A model generated the notes under the pieces. It was given only the letters and a program-made list of their open reading frames with translations, was not told the origin of the DNA and did no database searches. From a virus, in IMG/VR virus record IMGVR_UViG_2162886007_000107, positions 124,001 through 188,000 of that record: a stretch of 64,000 nt of DNA, one strand, 5' to 3'. Below, one piece after another: positions 18,201 to 25,851 of this stretch. Within the stretch, counting starts at the first letter, position 1. Each line of letters starts with the position of its first letter. The translations under genes and the position numbers were made by a program.

Positions 18201-18314
18201 TGCGTTACGCAAAGTGGCTTGCGCAAATGCGGGCAAGTTGCTGAAATCCTTTCGCACTTTGGTGTAATCTGCGCGATTATTGCCCAGCGTAGTCCCTCTT
18301 GATCTAAGAGTCAT
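15279..18314 (-). CDS. portal vertex-like protein (1011 aa)
   Basis: A 1011-residue protein likely to form the dodecameric ring for DNA passage at one capsid vertex. The middle part has the layout of T4 gp20-type portals: a YRSRNI/HIP segment, then EAVTYIALKYNRLGTGQSL, a long helix with R and D residues, and a region before an ITDHQRKHIRVNAPVL helix. The C-terminal ~110 residues are very acidic (Glu/Asp/Pro-rich) and probably disordered. A Lys/Glu-rich loop near residue 320 looks like an insertion. It is larger than classic portals (about 520 residues), as in phiKZ relatives. It is leftward amid rightward structural genes; only 25 bases separate it from the divergent neighbour. Assigned by overall pattern; another large head protein is the alternative. 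Confidence 0.62.
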   Translation of the reverse strand: MTLRSRGTTLGNNRADYTKVRKDFSNLPAFAQATLRNAVPRNGVTPDKGDIGGTDVVNPYKLQRLSDIISNNINAVTDLRAITPYIDKAELIWNTILLYPNGKQDKILTYDTIPSKFKNTALHTELLKIWEEYFTNNYKIEQDLSTIINDVLWNTGSYCLFNLSRPGLDYLINGSEIDPRHQRTGNENYEDYRRKAIDALSHEYGLVDNKEVRLKNLGLIRNPNAKKVSNGRVSGLEQLFTSRAVEDELEFNLFGDLDSENLFNITFTDNPACLYQPKLKENDRLRSINTVMGVEDLDFIVDTSMKGGAGRKDPERSRDPIKDGETNKKQKKAAGPEATTENLDEKAVIDAAYEIYRSRNIRHQSMQFVKPLDTLSVPPYGRGLVWHIPSEAVIPIHYNGQNKAKCDYIFLVDPEDGTFLKNTVDPEYYQSISKTKGGVANKPKSGSENGLISSLRTIQEGKECEFDMSEFAQLAEASLIKRWTSSILSDKAENISITLDEETNKIWLSRIFRRQGVRCLYVPGEAVTYIALKYNRLGTGQSLTQLAKMHIARLAAFDIADTLANLERAQPHTLMTITHGKDDGDPTNTAEIARAAFFDQNPKIHSLMNTAQLSVPMIVESMRNSALTVRVNPGENPLVAMPEISLERMEKNFFQPVDEASRTKVLNDISNYFSTPRSWLDVQDDSNNFKIEAVTEHEMVSNQAANWQSSLAIQITDHQRKHIRVNAPVLTEMANCIRDNKKLWKTDSKTPLEGEDDVIIKTLLSDFLTAVYCSFPERSSIETTDKLRNQLDAIDQLVAKWMEIASTQESMKHVAASLGLQTTLASPEEITAHVKAYFLAEAFRRYNIPMPFDDIVNDGKGGGIASLVQGIVHQKLNAQEFLVQYLTALKETESSFKDSKEVKKLLKLLGEGEEGGLEDGLDGSDGTQLPVDENAPLVDEPPLEDGALPSAEDEPVVEGEEVKDELEDEAGPKEEGEKSEATGQEEEEDTATAEEKAAGKNDPSSPHYNPF

Positions 18315-18339
18315 ATGAATTCCTTCATTGGGTCAACTT

Positions 18340-20661
18340 ATGAATAATGCCGATAAAGATAAGTTCTATCGGGATACCTTTGCATTAGCCCGGACAATGA
18401 TCGTAAAGATCGAGCCCTTGGCTAACAGGTATAACCAGGCTTTAGAACGAACAGGGCATGTTGTTTCGCAGGACAAACGTACCTGGCGTTATTACATGAA
18501 CCTTAATGGGGACTATCACGAAACTGATGAACCCATGATGATCCGTTCTTTGGATACGGATGATGAGATTCTCTTCAGTAAAGAAAACCTCAAAACTCAC
18601 ATTAATACCTTCCGAGAGTACTCTCGGGGGGAGTACTGGTTTAAACGTCTGTCTGAGCGTTACCCAGCTCAGCCCGTACTCATCCGCGGTATTCTGTCGC
18701 CCATCCCGTTTGACGAGACAATAGGCGCCGAAGACTATAAGATCCTCCGGTACAACGAGAAATTGGTGCTCCCCAACGAGACCCAACTGATCCCTAATCT
18801 TCAGACTTTCATCAAGTCAGAAGTGGAGCAGACGTTCAATACCGAATACATGATCACTGATGACTTGTTCCTGTCGTTGATGGTCAAACTGCTTTACGCG
18901 GATATCATTAAAGGTATCCATGTGATTCGTATCGAGAACATGTACACTCGACACAGTCACGATTTTTATATTTGGAGTCACATTGATTCCTTCGGGGAGT
19001 TTTCCCAATATAAGAATAGTCTCAGCTTTGAACAAACGATGTGGCTTTTCCGCAACATCGCCTGGATCAAAAACAACCCAGGTCAACAGTTCACCTTTGA
19101 CAAGTTGATGCACAACCTGTTGAGCAAGGCCAGAATTCCTTTGGCTAAGTTTGACATGGTAGAAGGTACCGAAACCCAGCTGGAGGACTTAACCCCCACC
19201 CCGCTGTATCGTCACCTCAACCTCAACTTGCTTGACGACTATGGTCTTGAACCGACCTACATCGACACAGCCGCCCTGATCCTTAAGCAGCAACCTCTGG
19301 CTAAGGACAACCTTTCCCAGATGGCTATTTATCAGGATGATGCGCTGGCTAAAGGTAAACGTAGTCTGCACTCCGAGTTGCCTACCAAGGTGCTCGAATC
19401 CAGCATGAAGGATTACACCAACCGACACGCAGACACATTGATGTCTGTTCTGTTGAACGAGTGGATCTATCTGGCTGGTAAAGGTAAGTTCCAGGGTCGC
19501 GTTATTGTTGCTGATCCAAAGACTGGTCGACAAGTACGTTTGCCAGTGGCTGATGCATACAACATCTGGAAATACCTGGTCGATTATGCAAGTGGTAATG
19601 AGCCGGTCAAAATCTGCCCTGCTTACTACCAGAACGTCATGAAGATCACTCCTCCGAGTATTGGGGAGATCATCCATGTTGGCGGTAAGGATTTCATCTA
19701 CCCGCTTTACTTGGCTTACGACATCCGCAACATCTGGTTCCCTGTGGCTAACTTTGTTGCTCCAGATTACCTCGTGCAGTACGCTATCGAAGTGTACGAC
19801 GCGATGTGGAAACACAAGAAGTTGTACAGTCAGTTCTATGATCTCAACAAACGTGCTCGCGTCAAAAACGCTTGTAAGACGTTGTATGACTCAGGGGTAG
19901 TTCAGCTCGGGACGTTCACCAATTACGCTGATTTGATTTCCAGTTACAAGTTCGATTTCTCTGATTACACTGCTGCTGAGTGTAGAGACTTTGCTTGGGA
20001 CATCTTCAAACGTGTCACTGGTTGGGATACCAATCAGCAACCAACCATGCGAGTCAAGCAGAGTGATTTGCTCGACATCATGATGAAGCTGTCGTCTTAC
20101 AGCATTCACGTTATCAAGGAAATGGATGACGGGGCTACTGTAGACGAACTCATTAATGAGAACTTGGTAGGTGATAGCCGTTGGGTTGGTTTGGGTAACA
20201 AACTCGAAGCCGACTTCTCCAACGTTAAACCTACACTGCATCCAACGATTGATGGGATCTATGCCCAGAAGTCTCTGACCAAACTCCTGTCATCGCCTCA
20301 CCCTACGGTTGAAGCGGTAATGGAACTGAAGTTAAGACTTGAGGACAACCGTCACATTAAACGTGTGCAGCTGGAGACAGACCCAGTTAAGTACGCATTG
20401 CGTCTTACCCCACGTCGTTACTTGCGTCGGGTTTATGGTGATGAGCCAGTACCAGAGATCGATACTCTCCCAGATACCTACTACGGGGATCTGAGCGACC
20501 CTATCGTTATCGATGATCTGCCTGACACCTATTACGGAGAACTCGGGGAAACTGTTACTCTTGATGATTTGCCGGCCACTTACTACGGTGACCTGAGTGA
20601 TGAAATCATTATTGACGAACTCCCTGCTACGTACTACGGTCGATTGGAGCCCAAGAAATGA
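18340..20661 (+). CDS. large structural-type protein with four C-terminal LPxTYYGxL repeats (773 aa)
   Basis: ATG at 18340 is preferred to an in-frame TTG at 18328; neither has a good ribosome-binding site. Residues 1-710 are a mixed, mostly helical body without any motif I recognise. The last 65 residues hold four copies of a 17-residue unit, LP[DA]TYYG[DER]L followed by an acidic stretch and a short Ile/Val strand. The fourth is cut short and ends LEPKK. The same peptide stands alone after the capsid gene at 7899-7943. The gene is divergent from the portal-like gene and coupled (ATGA) to the next. It is likely a virion or head-assembly protein, with the repeats acting as a multivalent docking tail (inference). 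Confidence 0.8.
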   Translation: MNNADKDKFYRDTFALARTMIVKIEPLANRYNQALERTGHVVSQDKRTWRYYMNLNGDYHETDEPMMIRSLDTDDEILFSKENLKTHINTFREYSRGEYWFKRLSERYPAQPVLIRGILSPIPFDETIGAEDYKILRYNEKLVLPNETQLIPNLQTFIKSEVEQTFNTEYMITDDLFLSLMVKLLYADIIKGIHVIRIENMYTRHSHDFYIWSHIDSFGEFSQYKNSLSFEQTMWLFRNIAWIKNNPGQQFTFDKLMHNLLSKARIPLAKFDMVEGTETQLEDLTPTPLYRHLNLNLLDDYGLEPTYIDTAALILKQQPLAKDNLSQMAIYQDDALAKGKRSLHSELPTKVLESSMKDYTNRHADTLMSVLLNEWIYLAGKGKFQGRVIVADPKTGRQVRLPVADAYNIWKYLVDYASGNEPVKICPAYYQNVMKITPPSIGEIIHVGGKDFIYPLYLAYDIRNIWFPVANFVAPDYLVQYAIEVYDAMWKHKKLYSQFYDLNKRARVKNACKTLYDSGVVQLGTFTNYADLISSYKFDFSDYTAAECRDFAWDIFKRVTGWDTNQQPTMRVKQSDLLDIMMKLSSYSIHVIKEMDDGATVDELINENLVGDSRWVGLGNKLEADFSNVKPTLHPTIDGIYAQKSLTKLLSSPHPTVEAVMELKLRLEDNRHIKRVQLETDPVKYALRLTPRRYLRRVYGDEPVPEIDTLPDTYYGDLSDPIVIDDLPDTYYGELGETVTLDDLPATYYGDLSDEIIIDELPATYYGRLEPKK
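20467..20661 (+). repeat. four tandem 51-bp coding repeats
   Basis: Units start at 20467, 20518, 20569 and 20620, exactly 51 bases (17 codons) apart. Protein identity is high (LPxTYYGxL) while synonymous codons differ, so the peptide rather than the DNA has been conserved. Confidence 0.9.
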
Positions 20662-21065
20662 CCCCCAAAGAACTAAGCTTAATCAAGCAGAAATACTGCG
20701 AGGATCATTTCATTCGGGACAACATCTCCAAGGTTGAATTCGAGTTGGTCAGGACGACTGTTAAAGGACAGGGAGTCTTTTTGGTCACAGTACCTGGTAA
20801 ACAGTCAGTGCATTTTGAGTTGCACAAACAGGACCTCTCAGGGTTAAGTGAAAACAAAACCCTGAGTATCCCCAAGCAATACCGGAATGATTTCGATGCA
20901 GCCCACAACAAAGCTATGATAGCAGAGTGGATAAATCGAGGAACCGGAATCAATCTGCTTGAGACTGACATCGCCAATCTCTCCACCACCAAAACCCATT
21001 TGATAGTTGGTATAGCAGCAGATTCTATGCGCTTTAAATCCGACTTCCGGCTTATTCGGCTATAA
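20658..21065 (+). CDS. protein of unknown function (135 aa)
   Basis: ATG at 20658 overlaps the previous TGA (ATGA), indicating coupled translation with the repeat-tailed protein. The 135-residue soluble protein is alpha/beta and basic at its C-terminus (MRFKSDFRLIRL). No motif recognised. It may work with the gene before or after it; structural or assembly role inferred from position. Confidence 0.78.
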   Translation: MTPKELSLIKQKYCEDHFIRDNISKVEFELVRTTVKGQGVFLVTVPGKQSVHFELHKQDLSGLSENKTLSIPKQYRNDFDAAHNKAMIAEWINRGTGINLLETDIANLSTTKTHLIVGIAADSMRFKSDFRLIRL

Positions 21066-21074
21066 GGAATTCCC

Positions 21075-22007
21075 ATGTCCCTGTCTGCAACAGAAATTCA
21101 AGATCAGAATCGTTCGGAAGTTCCCGTACAAACTACGACCAATACTGGTTTCGGCAACATCATCATGGATTGCGTGGCTACTCGCCAGCCATTCACCCTG
21201 CCACAGTTCACGACTCTCAACGAACGCTACAACGTTCTGCCAGCAGAGTCGATCGGTCCAAAGCACGGCAAAGACTTCGAACTCAAATACTTCGGTGTTG
21301 GTATCCGTGGTGCCAACTGTGTTGGTACTGACCCTCTGACCGGCGTAAGCCGCATGAAGGTTAACCAACACCAACCAACTGACGGTAACCTGTTTACCCA
21401 CATCCCAATGGCCTGCCGTCCTCTGGACAACGACTTCGATAACGTTGCTCGTGCGCAGTTCCGTTTGCGTGTGGTTGAAAACGGTTACGACGGTCAACCG
21501 TATGCCTTCTACTACCTGCGCCTGATCAACTTCGATCATTACAACCCGCAGGTTCTGAAGATCATCCGCGACAAAGATCAGAACGAGACTCCAGTTCCAT
21601 GGGTGCCTACTCGTGACGATCTGTTCAACCCACAGCCACGCCAGTTCACCAGCGAAGGTTCTGTACCGGTTTCCGATACCTACCTCAACGCTTCGGCTAT
21701 CCTGGGCTGCTCGTTGGATCAAGGTGCTTTGCAAGAAATTGCAAACGCCTGCCGTGTAAAGTACAACGATGCCAGCTACGGTGCTATCAACGAGACCATG
21801 ATCTGCTGGGGTTACGACACCAAGACCGACGGTTCCATTGGTAACGGTGCAACCATTCGTTACGACGAGATCCTGAGCGCTGTTGCTGCTCATTTCATCA
21901 CTGAACGTGATGCTCGTAACGTCCTGGCGAACACCTTCCTCACCATGGACTACGACCACGGCTCCAGCGAACCGATGTTGCTGGGTGATGCCACCTCTGC
22001 CCCATAA
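21075..22007 (+). CDS. virion structural protein (310 aa)
   Basis: ATG at 21075 with AAGGAA about 9 bases upstream. The 310-residue protein is mostly beta-rich with Asn/Asp/Gly turns, and uses C/G-ending codons like the capsid gene, pointing to high late expression. No signal peptide or membrane segment. I do not recognise a family. Expression bias and neighbours favour an abundant virion component such as a tail, neck or head protein. Confidence 0.8.
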   Translation: MSLSATEIQDQNRSEVPVQTTTNTGFGNIIMDCVATRQPFTLPQFTTLNERYNVLPAESIGPKHGKDFELKYFGVGIRGANCVGTDPLTGVSRMKVNQHQPTDGNLFTHIPMACRPLDNDFDNVARAQFRLRVVENGYDGQPYAFYYLRLINFDHYNPQVLKIIRDKDQNETPVPWVPTRDDLFNPQPRQFTSEGSVPVSDTYLNASAILGCSLDQGALQEIANACRVKYNDASYGAINETMICWGYDTKTDGSIGNGATIRYDEILSAVAAHFITERDARNVLANTFLTMDYDHGSSEPMLLGDATSAP

Positions 22008-22018
22008 GGAACCCGGCA

Positions 22019-22630
22019 ATGGATCTTTTCGTAGCACTGGCTGATAGCCTCGGGGTAACCACTCCACACCTCCCTCTCAAGGAAGGCATGGTTACTGATG
22101 ATGCTTTCAACCTGATCAACATGCTGTACCTGGACAACAATCCCCAGGATCCTGCGAACTATGCAGAGAGCCAAGCGTACTACAACCGGGATGGTCGTCT
22201 GGAGTTTGAAGTAATCGACAAGGAAACTGGTTGTGTGCTCATGACCTTTGTCAATAAGTCGATGACTCCAATCGTTACTGCACATGCTGAACTGATCGAC
22301 AACTCTCAGCTGATGGATGACCCTCTGGTGTTGGCACAAGATGATGCTCATCTGCTGGATAATCTGGTCACTGGGTTGAAGTATCCGATCGACAGTCCAG
22401 CATGGGATGACTTTCCTTTTACTCTGGCACAGTATCTTACTGACCGTGAGTACATTGGCGTATGGGTTGCTGGTACTTTCGGTAATCTGTGCACTGGTGG
22501 CTTGGAAGTCATCTACAAGGGTCCTGGCAAGGAAACTCCGGATGGGTTCCCTAAACCAAATTCTCCTATGGTTGCGATCATTGCATTCAACCAAGGTCAG
22601 CAGAAAGGGCGCATATGCTTGGTGACTTGA
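22019..22630 (+). CDS. protein of unknown function (203 aa)
   Basis: ATG at 22019 follows the previous gene by 11 bases. The 203-residue acidic protein contains an alpha/beta core and a Pro-rich stretch near residue 175 (GPGKETPDGFPKPNSPMV). It overlaps the start of the RuvC-like gene by 16 bases, so the two are probably translated together. No motif recognised. Confidence 0.78.
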   Translation: MDLFVALADSLGVTTPHLPLKEGMVTDDAFNLINMLYLDNNPQDPANYAESQAYYNRDGRLEFEVIDKETGCVLMTFVNKSMTPIVTAHAELIDNSQLMDDPLVLAQDDAHLLDNLVTGLKYPIDSPAWDDFPFTLAQYLTDREYIGVWVAGTFGNLCTGGLEVIYKGPGKETPDGFPKPNSPMVAIIAFNQGQQKGRICLVT

Positions 22631-23259
22631 TAAAAGTCCCCCACGTAGTAAGGGTCATGGGAATTGACCCTTCTACCACCAACATGGGGGTAACGGTAAT
22701 TGACGTCGATATCTCCGAGCGCAAACCGTTTAAGTTGGTCTACTGCAACACCATCTACGGTGAGAAGGTGACCTATGACGTACCCGAACAGTATGACGAT
22801 ACAGCAGCAACCGGCGTAGCAGCTCGTAGCTTTTGTCTTGCTCGTGCTTTAGGTGCCTTGATCGATATTTACATGGTGGACTGGCTTAACCGGGAAGATG
22901 AAGTGTTCGGGCTGTTATTGAGTAAAAGTGTGACAGGTATTACCGAAGATAACTTCCTCGGCATGTCCGCTCTTACTTATAAACAGTTGGTGCAGTTCGT
23001 CTCCCTGTCCCACCAAGAATTCATCAATCGGGGGATTCATGTGTCTAACGTTCTCCCTAACCAGGCAAAGGATATTGTCGGTGCAAACTTCCGTGGTACT
23101 ACCAAGGATGACGTGCGCAAAGGTTTGTTAGCCTATGACTGGCTAGATTGGGGGGATGTGGATTTGGAAGTAACAGACGAACACGCTAACGACTCTAACG
23201 CCGTTACTTTGTATCGTTGTGAAGTCCTTGCAAAACAATGGGGGGTGTTCCGTGACTGA
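22615..23259 (+). CDS. RuvC-like Holliday junction resolvase / RNase H-fold nuclease
   Basis: A 214-residue protein expected to cut branched DNA during phage recombination or before packaging. VMGIDPSTTNMGVTV at residues 14-28 is the RuvC first motif (GIDPG-like), with Asp18 as the first metal ligand. A Glu in the central region (near TGITEDNFLG) and the C-terminal DEHANDSNAV, matching the RuvC D..D.A pattern, supply the other acidic residues. Length is close to bacterial RuvC (about 173) plus extensions. It overlaps the genes on both sides, linking it to late structural and lysis functions; phages commonly keep such nucleases near packaging genes. Confidence 0.72.
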   Translation: MLGDLIKVPHVVRVMGIDPSTTNMGVTVIDVDISERKPFKLVYCNTIYGEKVTYDVPEQYDDTAATGVAARSFCLARALGALIDIYMVDWLNREDEVFGLLLSKSVTGITEDNFLGMSALTYKQLVQFVSLSHQEFINRGIHVSNVLPNQAKDIVGANFRGTTKDDVRKGLLAYDWLDWGDVDLEVTDEHANDSNAVTLYRCEVLAKQWGVFRD

Positions 23260-23635
23260 CAATACTGAACCGCCTGCCCAGTTTCACGATGCATTGGAAA
23301 AGAACGTTTACGGTGAACAGAGTGTAAAGCTGCGCAATACCGGTGGGATACTCGCCGTTATTACCGTGTGCGTAACCGCTCTGGTCAACTCGTACACAAT
23401 CTACTTGTCAGTGAATGACAAAGGGATCTGGCCAAGTGAAACCAGCATGTTCATCATGATGGTTGGTCCAGTGATTGCCGCGTGGAGTTGGATGGCGGTG
23501 AACAAAACGCTTCAGACGCTTTTGTCTGGAGAGTCTGGGTTTACGAAGATTCGTGCCAAGTTGGCAGACGCTATTGCCCCGAGCCCACCAAAGGCTCCGC
23601 CAGTAGCTCCTGACAACAGTAACAACAACGGTTGA
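23252..23635 (+). CDS. holin-like two-pass membrane protein (127 aa)
   Basis: GTG at 23252 with GGGGGTG upstream; it overlaps the RuvC-like gene by 8 bases. Two hydrophobic spans are clear: about residues 33-54 (GGILAVITVCVTALVNSYTI) and 67-88 (SMFIMMVGPVIAAWSWMAV). A short soluble N-terminus precedes them and a Pro-rich, Asn-ending tail follows. This fits class II-type holins, which open the inner membrane at lysis. The convergent spanin pair just downstream supports a lysis role. No endolysin gene is visible in the window. It could instead be another small membrane protein. Confidence 0.55.
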   Translation: MTDNTEPPAQFHDALEKNVYGEQSVKLRNTGGILAVITVCVTALVNSYTIYLSVNDKGIWPSETSMFIMMVGPVIAAWSWMAVNKTLQTLLSGESGFTKIRAKLADAIAPSPPKAPPVAPDNSNNNG

Positions 23636-23663
23636 AGCCGATGTACTGCTATGCAGCTATAAC

Positions 23664-23695
23664 CCCCTAGGAGCCCCGTCAAGGGCTCCTAGGGG
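23664..23695. terminator. bidirectional terminator between lysis genes
   Basis: CCCCTAGGAGCCC (23664-23676) pairs with GGGCTCCTAGGGG (23683-23695), a 13-bp stem between the convergent holin-like and spanin genes. Confidence 0.82.
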
Positions 23696-23724
23696 TATAT
23701 GGTTGTTACTGTACTTTTGCCTAT

Positions 23725-24213
23725 TCAGGGAGGCTTGGTATCACTGTTGCTCATTTTCGGGGCGTTTTCAACAATCGTCTTGATGTTCTCACTCAGACGC
23801 TGAACTGTTTTCTTAGCCACCCATAATTCCATTTCGATGCCGTCGAGCTTTTCAGTGGACTGAATCAGTACCACTCTGGTAAGTCGATAGCACCCAACCC
23901 GTTCGGTGTCGGTGAGGTCTGGCTTGAGACAGTTATTCGTTTCAAGGAATGTTGCCAGCTGCCCCACCCTACTCTGAGGGGGCGTTGGAGCTACCTCCCG
24001 AAGCTCCGGTATTACTTCGGCCATTTGCTTCTCCGCTATGCGGAGCTGGGTGTTGTAACTGTTGAACTCCGCCTGGGTGGTCTTTACCTGGAGGTAAAGC
24101 TCCGCTTCGTTCAAGGTCGGTTTCTGGCTGCAACCCGAAACCAAGATCAGTAATAGGCCCGCTAGTAGGGCTTGGTAAACTACCGATACCATATTGCTCA
24201 TAGAGCGTTGCAT
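23725..24213 (-). CDS. outer-membrane lipoprotein, o-spanin (Rz1-like)
   Basis: The predicted product of 162 residues (154-162 depending on the start) has a signal sequence ending in the lipobox LVSGC, so it should be lipid-anchored in the outer membrane facing the periplasm. The body is helical (coiled coil about residues 40-70) with Pro-rich joints. Its start lies inside the gene ahead of it, in another frame, with 245 bases of overlap: the embedded Rz/Rz1 layout. With the inner-membrane partner it would fuse inner and outer membranes in the last step of lysis. Longer than typical Rz1 proteins, so the class call is from architecture. Confidence 0.68.
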   Translation of the reverse strand: MQRSMSNMVSVVYQALLAGLLLILVSGCSQKPTLNEAELYLQVKTTQAEFNSYNTQLRIAEKQMAEVIPELREVAPTPPQSRVGQLATFLETNNCLKPDLTDTERVGCYRLTRVVLIQSTEKLDGIEMELWVAKKTVQRLSENIKTIVENAPKMSNSDTKPP

Positions 24214-24484
24214 AGTTCGACTTCCTCAATTGGGCCTGAACCGATAACTCATGTTGCATGGATGTTCGAAACTGAACGTTATCCTGAGCCGTCTGTTCCA
24301 TCGCTGTAGCTGCTTTACGCATTACGTCAGCAGCGTTAACGAACGTCTCGGTGGTTTTCTCGTCCAGCTTAACCGGTTTAGGAAAGAAGTGAGACATTGC
24401 CAAAAGTCCTGCAATGATCACTAGTACGATGAGAGTTGCGAACCCTCGAAGCTTATCGAAAAACAAGGCATTAATTACTGCCAT
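23969..24484 (-). CDS. inner-membrane spanin (Rz-like, 171 aa)
   Basis: CAGGGAG just upstream supports the ATG at 24484. One N-terminal membrane span (LRGFATLIVLVIIAGLLAM, residues about 13-31) is followed by a periplasmic helical region (about 40-100). The C-terminal ~70 residues are Gly/Pro/Ser/His-rich, in exactly the region that overlaps the o-spanin gene, as expected where two frames constrain each other. The type II-like topology and the nested lipoprotein gene support the i-spanin call. It starts one base after the preceding leftward gene's stop. Confidence 0.68.
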   Translation of the reverse strand: MAVINALFFDKLRGFATLIVLVIIAGLLAMSHFFPKPVKLDEKTTETFVNAADVMRKAATAMEQTAQDNVQFRTSMQHELSVQAQLRKSNYATLYEQYGIGSLPSPTSGPITDLGFGLQPETDLERSGALPPGKDHPGGVQQLQHPAPHSGEANGRSNTGASGGSSNAPSE

Positions 24485-24485
24485 G

Positions 24486-25733
24486 TTAGTCTCCCTGAAT
24501 TACACCACGAATGTACAAGTGGTATCCTGTGTGAAGTTTACTGGGTTTCCATCGATTAGTATGCACGTGGTGCACTGCATCCTGATCATAGATCCCAGCC
24601 GTTTTACCTACGTAGAGCCGTTGAATACCGATATCAATGTCCAGGAGTCTCCTGTTGATGATGCTTCTGGTGAAGTATTTAGGAAGCAAGCCGTTCCCCG
24701 TGAGGAGAGGTATGTTTCGCTTTTCTTCCGTGTGGAAAGTGAACGGGTAGCTGTAATGAACCAGCGGTACGGTGTAAGCATAAACATGTGGGTTGTCGAG
24801 AACGATCAGGAAAGAAGAAACCTCCAACAACAAGTTGGTGAAGAACTCTTCAGTCTCGAAGAAGCCAGCCGGCACTTCCTCACGATCTTTCTTGATTACT
24901 TTACCCAGATCAATAAGACGCTTGGAGTCGAAGATAGCCCGAGCCCAATCAACCTTTTCGATATTGATGGCGATGCCTTTATTAGCACGCACATGGATGA
25001 TATCTTCGCGATACAGACGACCACCCAAAGAAGCCCATACTGTTTTACCTAGCAGATCGAAGTCCGTTTTGACATGCAGGTAGATGGAGCCATTACGACT
25101 TTCGAACTTGATATCCTCCAACTTGAAAGGATAGGTCGAAAGCTTACTGACTGTGTTGAAGTTCAGCGAGCAGACATGGGCAGTGTCGTCTACCCGGAAG
25201 TGCTTACCTGCACCACGCAGATAGAAGCAACGCTCATCAGTTTCGCCTTTAGTAGCACGAACCATGTGACCATTGATAGTCCACAAGCAACGATCAACCA
25301 AAGCACCATAATCAACATCAGAGTTGTTGGTCTTGGTAATTCGCATGTCTGGAGCTTCGCCAACTCGCAGCAGTTCTTGTTGTTCCCGACCGAGCCGTAC
25401 ATCACCTGGCAACTTACTGAAAGCCCTGTATTCGATATCGTCGATCAGAACGTAACGGTAACGATCCCCAGGCAAAGTGTTTGAAGTCTGGAGCGGAGTA
25501 TTTTTCTTGGTATCGAGCCAAGCTTGGATGTTGCCAGTGAAGCTACCCAAGTCACCCAGGTAAAAACTGAGGTCAATAGCCACGTCACGATTGGCGTAAG
25601 CATCGGCAACAACGATGGTCAATCTGGTGTAACTGGTAAACAGCGTATTGCAGGGAACACCGCTGATATCCAAAAGCTCCTCTCCCTTAGGGGAAAGGCG
25701 GCTGTTACCAACAGCCCTTTTGTAAGTATACAT
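24486..25733 (-). CDS. virion structural-type protein (415 aa)
   Basis: Leftward; ATG at 25733. The 415-residue protein is beta-rich, with many Tyr, Asp and Arg residues and no membrane segment, signal peptide or enzymatic motif. It heads the same leftward unit as the spanin pair and abuts it, so all three are likely late. It is divergent from the fibre block, and a tail or baseplate role is plausible. I do not recognise a family. Confidence 0.75.
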   Translation of the reverse strand: MYTYKRAVGNSRLSPKGEELLDISGVPCNTLFTSYTRLTIVVADAYANRDVAIDLSFYLGDLGSFTGNIQAWLDTKKNTPLQTSNTLPGDRYRYVLIDDIEYRAFSKLPGDVRLGREQQELLRVGEAPDMRITKTNNSDVDYGALVDRCLWTINGHMVRATKGETDERCFYLRGAGKHFRVDDTAHVCSLNFNTVSKLSTYPFKLEDIKFESRNGSIYLHVKTDFDLLGKTVWASLGGRLYREDIIHVRANKGIAINIEKVDWARAIFDSKRLIDLGKVIKKDREEVPAGFFETEEFFTNLLLEVSSFLIVLDNPHVYAYTVPLVHYSYPFTFHTEEKRNIPLLTGNGLLPKYFTRSIINRRLLDIDIGIQRLYVGKTAGIYDQDAVHHVHTNRWKPSKLHTGYHLYIRGVIQGD

Positions 25734-25851
25734 AAGGGGGAGACTCCCATGGATTCTATGTCAAAATGGGGGCCATATCACCTATAGCGCCCAGGTTCTC
25801 TGTATATGGCAGGTCATAAAATGCTCGTTGAGCCCCATGGAGTTAATGCTA

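Noticed and set aside
7899-20661. LPxT resemblance to sortase sorting signals in the LPxTYYG peptides
   Set aside because: Sortase signals need LPxTG followed by a membrane span and basic tail; here Tyr-Tyr-Gly follows and no membrane segment exists.
24414-25052. Rightward open frame opposite the spanin and structural genes
   Set aside because: Overlaps three leftward genes with better starts, a lipobox and a membrane span; no matching signals for the rightward frame.
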